Of a DNA stretch of 18,862 bases, positions 14,221 through 18,862 are shown in pieces. How positions within the stretch are numbered: position 1 is the first letter of the stretch; each line of letters begins with the position of its first letter. The DNA comes from CAZUCD01 sp964618855 (GTDB lineage: Bacteria; Sumerlaeota; Sumerlaeia; SLMS01; JANRJK01), in NCBI GenBank assembly GCA_964618855.1, contig CAZUCD010000069.1, forward strand, positions 1-18,862, in the 5' to 3' direction. The position numbers and the translations under genes are program-made. The notes below the pieces were generated by a model. The model did not search any database. It had not been told where the DNA came from and saw only the letters and a program-made list of their open reading frames with translations.

Positions 14221-14276
14221 GCCGCGACTCCCTCCCCCGCAATCACGCCTCCCCCCAACCCTGACCAATCGCACCC

Positions 14277-17114
14277 ATGACGACTCCCTCCCAGGCAGAA
14301 CTGCCCAAGACGTTCCAGGCCGAATCCGTCGAGCCGCGATGGCTCGACTTCTGGCAGCAAAACAGGCTGTTCCACGCAAATCCGGAAGCGCCTGGGGATC
14401 CCTTCGTCATCGTCATCCCCCCGCCGAACGTCACGGGCGTCCTCCACATGGGGCACGGCATGCCCCAGACCATCCAGGACATCCTGACCCGGTTTCACCG
14501 GATGAACGGCCGCAATACCCTGTGGGTGCCGGGGACGGACCACGCAGGGATCGCCACCCAGCACGTCGTCGCAGAGAGCCTGCGCCGCGGGGGGCGCGAG
14601 CCGCGCGAGATGGGGCGCGATGCCTTCGTCAGGGAGTGCTGGGCCTGGACCGAGAAGAGCCGCGCGCAAATCAACGGGCAGGTGCGCTCGCTGGGCGGTT
14701 CCTGCGACTGGTCGCGCGACGCGTTCACCATGGATGCCACGCGCGCCCACGCGGTCCGCGTCGCCTTCAAGCACCTCTTTGACAAGGGGCTCATCTACCG
14801 CGGCCTCTATCTGGTCAATTGGGACCCCGTGTCGCTCACGGCGCTCTCGGACGACGAAGTGGACTACGAGGACGAGACTGGCACCCTGTACCACATCCGG
14901 TATCCATTCGCCGACGGCTCGGAGGGGGGCGCCACCGTCGCCACAACCCGCCCGGAAACACTCTTCGGCGACGTCGCCGTCGCCGTGCACCCCTCAGACG
15001 AGCGCTACAAGGGCCTCGTGGGCAGGGAGGTCACGCTGCCCCTTGCGGGTCGCAGGATCCCCATCATCGCCGACGGATTCGTGAAGACGGAGTTCGGCAC
15101 CGGCATGGTCAAGATCACGCCCGCGCACGACCCGAACGACTTCGACTGCGGGCGCCGCCTCGGGCTCGAGATGCCCAACATCTTCACCGACGATGCCAAG
15201 CTGAACGAAATTGGGGGCGAGTTCGCGGGGCTGGACCGATTCGAGGCCCGCCGCCAGGTCATCGATAGGCTCAAATCCCTCGGCCTGCTCCTGCGCACCG
15301 AGCAGTACGCCACGCGCGTCGGCCGCAGCTACCGCAGCAAGGCCATCATCGAGCCGCGACTCTCCGAACAGTGGTTCGTGCGCATGCGCCCCATGGCCGA
15401 AAAGGCCCTCGATGCCGTGCGCAAGGGGGACCTCCGCATCGTCCCGGACACCTACCTCGGCGTGTGGAACCACTGGATGGAGAATGTCCGCGACTGGTGC
15501 ATTTCCCGGCAGCTTTGGTGGGGGCACCGCATCCCCATTTGGTACCGTGTCGACGACCCATCGCAGCACATCTGCTGGGACGGCGAAGGCGATCCCCCGG
15601 AGGTCCTGCGCGAGCCCAACGCCTGGCGTCAGGACACCGACGTCCTTGATACGTGGTTCTCCTCCGCACTATGGCCTTTTTCCGTCATGGGATGGCCGAC
15701 CGACACGGCCGACCTGCGCCGATACTACCCCACGAGCGTCCTCGTCACCGGGCACGACATCCTCTTCTTCTGGGTCGCGCGCATGGTCATGATGGGCATC
15801 GAACTCACGGGGACGTGCCCGTTCCACACGACCTTCCTGCACGGCTTGATTTTTGGGAAGAACTACTACAAGAGGGACGGTCACAGCCTGAAGCAGGTCG
15901 CTCCTGATGAAGCAAGGGAGCTCGACTCGCTTGGCAAGCTCCCCGCCGGTTACGAGTTCCGATGGGAAAAGATGTCCAAGTCCAAGGGCAATGTCATCGA
16001 TCCGCTCGAGATGGGGCGGCTCTACGGCATGGACGCCGTTCGCTGGACCCTTGCCGCCTATGCCTCCCAGGGACGCACCATCGACCTTGACAGGACACGA
16101 TTTGAGTCCTCCCGCAACCTCGTCAACAAACTGTGGAATGCCTCCCGCTTCGTCTTCTCCGTAACCGAGGACGTGCGTCTTGCTGAATACCTTGACGCCG
16201 CGCACGAGCCGGCCATGCGGGCGGAGGACAAGTGGATCCTCGCGGAGCTTTCCAATACCACCGAGAAGGTCACCGCAGCCATCCAAGCCTACGAGTTCGA
16301 CCAGTACACCAACCACCTCTACAACTTCTTCTGGAAGTCCTACTGCGACTGGTACATCGAGATGGCGAAACAGCGGGCGTGGGGACGCGACGTGGATGCC
16401 AGCTCCCCTGATGCCCGAGCTGCCAAGGTAACCCTCTTGCGCGTGCTCGAGGGAACATGCCGCCTCATGGCCCCCTGCGTCCCGTTCGCCGCAGAGGAGA
16501 TATGGCAGCTCCTCCGCCAGCGCCTCACGGGGGCATCCGAGCCGACCCCTGCGAAGGCCCCGGATGCGCATCCACTGCGGTCCCTGGCACTTTGTGTCTC
16601 ACCTTGGCCCCGCCCGCAGGACTATCCGGCAGACCAGTCGTCCTGCGCCGAGGCGGCGTTCCTGCAGGAAGTCGTGACCGCGATCCGAGCGATTCGGGGG
16701 GAGATGTCCGTCCCGCTCGACATGAAGGTCGACATCCAGATCGAACACCGCGACGCCGCACGCCGCGCGCTGCTGGAGCGGTCGCGCCAGACCATCCTGA
16801 ATCTGGTGAACGGCGGATCGGCGCTCATCGCGGCCGAAGTTCGGCCACCCGGATTCGCGAGCACCCATGTCGCCGGCGACATGACCATCTTCGTTCCCTT
16901 GCCGGAGAAGCTTCGCGTCTCCGAGCGCGCGCGGTTGGAGAAGGAATTGCAACGCGTCGAAAAGGGTATCGACTCCATCGGCAGGAAACTCTCGCTGCCG
17001 AGCTTCCTGGAAAAAGCTCCACAGAGCGTGGTCGAACAGGAACGCGCCAAACTCGCCGCCTTGGAATCCGAAGCCGCCGGACTGCGCGAGAAGGTGGCCG
17101 CGCTCGGATGTTAG
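14277..17114 (+). CDS. valS: Valyl-tRNA synthetase
   Basis: 945-residue class I aminoacyl-tRNA synthetase that charges tRNA-Val in the cytosol; full length for the bacterial family. P48-P-P-N-V-T-G-x-L-H57-M-G-H60 is the ValS form of the HIGH motif, and K565-M-S-K-S569 the second ATP-binding signature. The CP1 editing domain lies between them, with T223-T-R-P-E-T and G274-T-G-M-V-K-I-T-P-A-H-D285 at its pocket. W-C-I-S-R-Q-L-W-W-G-H-R follows, as in other ValS, then the anticodon-binding domain, and a C-terminal coiled-coil arm at about 880-945 typical of ValS and absent from IleS and LeuS. There is no ribosome binding site at ATG 14277, so initiation may be leader-independent. The DUF502 gene starts 17 bases after the stop. 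Confidence 0.98.
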   Translation: MTTPSQAELPKTFQAESVEPRWLDFWQQNRLFHANPEAPGDPFVIVIPPPNVTGVLHMGHGMPQTIQDILTRFHRMNGRNTLWVPGTDHAGIATQHVVAESLRRGGREPREMGRDAFVRECWAWTEKSRAQINGQVRSLGGSCDWSRDAFTMDATRAHAVRVAFKHLFDKGLIYRGLYLVNWDPVSLTALSDDEVDYEDETGTLYHIRYPFADGSEGGATVATTRPETLFGDVAVAVHPSDERYKGLVGREVTLPLAGRRIPIIADGFVKTEFGTGMVKITPAHDPNDFDCGRRLGLEMPNIFTDDAKLNEIGGEFAGLDRFEARRQVIDRLKSLGLLLRTEQYATRVGRSYRSKAIIEPRLSEQWFVRMRPMAEKALDAVRKGDLRIVPDTYLGVWNHWMENVRDWCISRQLWWGHRIPIWYRVDDPSQHICWDGEGDPPEVLREPNAWRQDTDVLDTWFSSALWPFSVMGWPTDTADLRRYYPTSVLVTGHDILFFWVARMVMMGIELTGTCPFHTTFLHGLIFGKNYYKRDGHSLKQVAPDEARELDSLGKLPAGYEFRWEKMSKSKGNVIDPLEMGRLYGMDAVRWTLAAYASQGRTIDLDRTRFESSRNLVNKLWNASRFVFSVTEDVRLAEYLDAAHEPAMRAEDKWILAELSNTTEKVTAAIQAYEFDQYTNHLYNFFWKSYCDWYIEMAKQRAWGRDVDASSPDARAAKVTLLRVLEGTCRLMAPCVPFAAEEIWQLLRQRLTGASEPTPAKAPDAHPLRSLALCVSPWPRPQDYPADQSSCAEAAFLQEVVTAIRAIRGEMSVPLDMKVDIQIEHRDAARRALLERSRQTILNLVNGGSALIAAEVRPPGFASTHVAGDMTIFVPLPEKLRVSERARLEKELQRVEKGIDSIGRKLSLPSFLEKAPQSVVEQERAKLAALESEAAGLREKVAALGC

Positions 17115-17131
17115 GCAAGATTACCTGACGA

Positions 17132-17896
17132 ATGACCTCAAACTCGGGCACGACCATACAGCGGGATCCCCCCACGCTGGCCAACCGGCTCCGGCGGCGG
17201 TTCATCGCGGGTCTGCTCGTGGTCATCCCGTTCATTGCCGCCGTCTGGGCCATCGGCATCATCTTCTCGATCGCCGAGTCCTACTTTGGGCCGAGCGTTC
17301 GCGCGATCCTGGAGCTCGTCGTCGACCCGAAGGGGGAGTATCGATTCCTGATCGGGCCGTCGGTGCGCATCATTTCGCTGCTGATAGCGGGGGGCTTCAT
17401 TGTCGCCATTGGGTGGATGTCAACGTTTCTTGCTGTTCGCAAAGTAATATTGCTTGGCGAGTCGCTCGTCCACAAGATTCCCATCGTCAAGTTTTTCTAC
17501 ACGACACCAAAGGAGGTCATGAACACCCTGTCCGCCACGTCGGGCACCTCCTACAATCGTGTCGTGATGTTTGAGTATCCGTCCCCAGGGGTGCTCGCGC
17601 TCGGGTTCGCCACGGGTGATCTGGGCGGGCTACCGGGCCGTCCCCACATGGTCAGCATCTTCATGCCCACGACGCCGAACCCAACGACCGGGTTCCTCAT
17701 GTATGTTCCGGTCGACCGAGTGTTCGACACGAACCTCGACTTCGAGGCCGCCATCCGGGTGATCATGAGCGGCGGCATCCTGACCGCGGGGGACATCGAG
17801 ACCCGGCCCTTTGACTTGTCCAAACCAATAGAGACCAAGCCTTCAACCACACCAGACAGGAAGGAGGAACTCGCCGCCACCGGGCCCCAGTTCTGA
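17132..17896 (+). CDS. DUF502 family inner-membrane protein
   Basis: 254-residue membrane protein. Two transmembrane helices (about 23-48 and 74-101) are followed by a soluble domain with the family signatures I116-P-I-V-K120 plus Y123, and P182-N-P-T-T-G-F-L-M-Y-V-P193. The N-terminal Arg cluster (19-23) suggests the N-terminus is cytoplasmic. The C-terminal 25 residues are polar and probably disordered. The family has no established biochemical function. It lies 17 bases after valS and 25 bases before the response regulator, so the three may be cotranscribed. No ribosome binding site is visible upstream of ATG 17132. Confidence 0.9.
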   Translation: MTSNSGTTIQRDPPTLANRLRRRFIAGLLVVIPFIAAVWAIGIIFSIAESYFGPSVRAILELVVDPKGEYRFLIGPSVRIISLLIAGGFIVAIGWMSTFLAVRKVILLGESLVHKIPIVKFFYTTPKEVMNTLSATSGTSYNRVVMFEYPSPGVLALGFATGDLGGLPGRPHMVSIFMPTTPNPTTGFLMYVPVDRVFDTNLDFEAAIRVIMSGGILTAGDIETRPFDLSKPIETKPSTTPDRKEELAATGPQF

Positions 17897-17921
17897 TACC
17901 CGTCGGCAGCGCAACCCCCTC

Positions 17922-18862
17922 ATGGCCACCGTCCTACTCGTCGACGACCAACCGGAAGTCCTGGAAGGGCTCCAACTTGCCTTCGGGCGCACCGAGCACA
18001 CTGTCCTCACCGCCAACAGTGGTGAGGAAGCCATCGGGATCGTGAATGGCACACCCGTCGACGTCGTCGTCACGGACTTGAAGATGGGTGCGGTGGACGG
18101 CATGACGCTCATGAGGCACTGCCTCACCCTGAACCCGAAGCCTTCGGTCATCCTGTTGACGGCACACGGGACGATCGAGTCCGCGGTCGAGGCGCTCAAG
18201 GAAGGCGCGTTCTTTTATCTTACCAAGCCTGTCAACGTGAAGGAATTGCGCGCACAGGTCCAGAAAGCCGCGGAGCACCACAGCCTCGTCAGGGAGTACG
18301 AATCCCTCAAGGTCGCGCTCGACAAGCGGTTTGGCATGTCGGGCATGGTGGGGGAGACCGCCGAGGTCCAGCGCATCTTTGATCAGGTTCGGCTTATCGC
18401 TCCCACGAAGGTCACCATCCTCATCGAGGGCGAGTCTGGGACCGGCAAGGAAGTGCTCGCCCGGGCGATCCACCAGGCGAGCCCCCGCGCGCGGAAGCCC
18501 TTCGTCGCCGTTCACTGCGCCGCGCTGCCGGAGACCCTGCTGGAGTCGGAACTGTTCGGCCACGAGCGCGGCGCGTTCACCGGCGCCATCGCGCGCCGCC
18601 CAGGGCGCTTCGAGCAGGCCGAGGGCGGCACCATCTTCCTCGACGAGGTTGGGGAGATCCCACTCTCCATGCAGGTGAAGCTCCTGCGTGTTCTGGAGGC
18701 GCGCGAAATCCAGCGCGTCGGCGGCACGGAGACCATCAAGGTGGACGTCCGCGTCCTCGCCGCGACGAACCGAGAGCTGTCCGAGGAGGTTTCCGAAGGC
18801 CGGTTCCGCGAGGACCTCTACTACCGCCTCAACGTCGTGCACGTGACCTTGCCGCCGCTGCG
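17922..18862 (+). CDS. NtrC-family sigma-54 response regulator (cut by window edge)
   Basis: About 314 residues are present and the gene continues past the window. Residues 1-115 form a receiver domain with acidic pocket D8-D9, phospho-acceptor D52, T80 and K102, all conserved. Residues 140-314 form an AAA+ sigma-54 interaction domain with Walker A G170-E-S-G-T-G-K-E177, the sigma-54 contact loop G217-A-F-T-G-A222, Walker B G236-T-I-F-L-D241-E and the R-x-R-E-D-L-Y-Y-R-L-N segment (294-304). The DNA-binding C-terminal domain lies beyond base 18862. It should activate sigma-54 promoters when phosphorylated. No histidine kinase is in the window, so the signal is unknown. It starts 25 bases after the DUF502 stop, without a visible ribosome binding site at ATG 17922. 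Confidence 0.96.
   Translation, partial: MATVLLVDDQPEVLEGLQLAFGRTEHTVLTANSGEEAIGIVNGTPVDVVVTDLKMGAVDGMTLMRHCLTLNPKPSVILLTAHGTIESAVEALKEGAFFYLTKPVNVKELRAQVQKAAEHHSLVREYESLKVALDKRFGMSGMVGETAEVQRIFDQVRLIAPTKVTILIEGESGTGKEVLARAIHQASPRARKPFVAVHCAALPETLLESELFGHERGAFTGAIARRPGRFEQAEGGTIFLDEVGEIPLSMQVKLLRVLEAREIQRVGGTETIKVDVRVLAATNRELSEEVSEGRFREDLYYRLNVVHVTLPPL

Larger units (their letters stand above)
13995..14276. other. Divergent promoter region between the hydrolase and valS
   Basis: A 282-base stretch without a gene. It has a GTTGAC motif facing each gene (14062-14057 towards the hydrolase, 14215-14220 towards valS). Its left part can fold into nested stems (14030-14102) and its right part is very C-rich on the plus strand. 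I looked for a T-box leader upstream of valS and found neither a T-box core nor an intrinsic terminator. Confidence 0.6.

Noticed and set aside
14103..14276. T-box riboswitch upstream of valS.
   Set aside because: No T-box core sequence, specifier loop or terminator/antiterminator pair could be found.

Overview
The window is GC-rich bacterial DNA, densely coded on both strands. It carries genes of an envelope-spanning type II secretion / type IV pilus-like machine, with housekeeping genes beside it. A prepilin-family gene set, exported proteins with predicted signal peptides, a NtrC-type sigma-54 activator, UbiX and a DUF502 membrane protein fit a Gram-negative (diderm) bacterium. The long, atypical pseudopilins and the cohesin-like and lamin-tail modules recall Planctomycetota or related GC-rich phyla. 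The sequence alone does not fix the phylum. No rRNA, tRNA, CRISPR array, insertion sequence or integrase was found.

Left half (1-9583, all minus strand). Transcription runs from about 9600 towards 1. It reads minor pseudopilins gspH, gspI, gspJ and a very large gspK, linked by ATGA or TGATG overlaps. Next come five tandem GspG-like pseudopilin genes (called G5, G4, G3, G2, G1 here, in transcription order), then a strong intrinsic terminator (873-906). After that comes the start of a GspE/PilB-type assembly ATPase that runs off the left edge. The five G-like proteins share W-x-G-P-[YF], a D-x-[WYF] box in four of the five with a degenerate form in G1, S-x-G-x-N, and a C-terminal Asp-Asp. They differ greatly in length and are all longer than an ordinary GspG.

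Centre (9584-12932). A 444-base divergent intergenic region separates the pilin operon from a plus-strand group. That group is an orphan MshEN (GspE N-terminal) domain protein with two C-terminal membrane helices and no ATPase, an exported protein with two cohesin-like domains, and UbiX overlapping it by four bases.

Right half (12942-18862). A minus-strand exported TPR plus alpha/beta-hydrolase protein converges on ubiX. A 282-base divergent region follows, then valS, a DUF502 membrane protein and the start of a NtrC-type response regulator, all on the plus strand.

How the genes may work together (inference): HIJK would form the tip and the G-like proteins the shaft of a pseudopilus driven by the GspE/PilB ATPase. 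The MshEN-membrane protein could be a regulatory or docking partner. The cohesin-like protein could be a cargo or surface partner. The most unusual points are the fivefold GspG expansion, the lamin-tail domain inside GspK, and the ATPase-less MshEN membrane protein. In addition, a GTTGAC motif lies in all six longer gaps upstream of genes and in two short gaps inside the pilin operon, always pointing towards the downstream gene.
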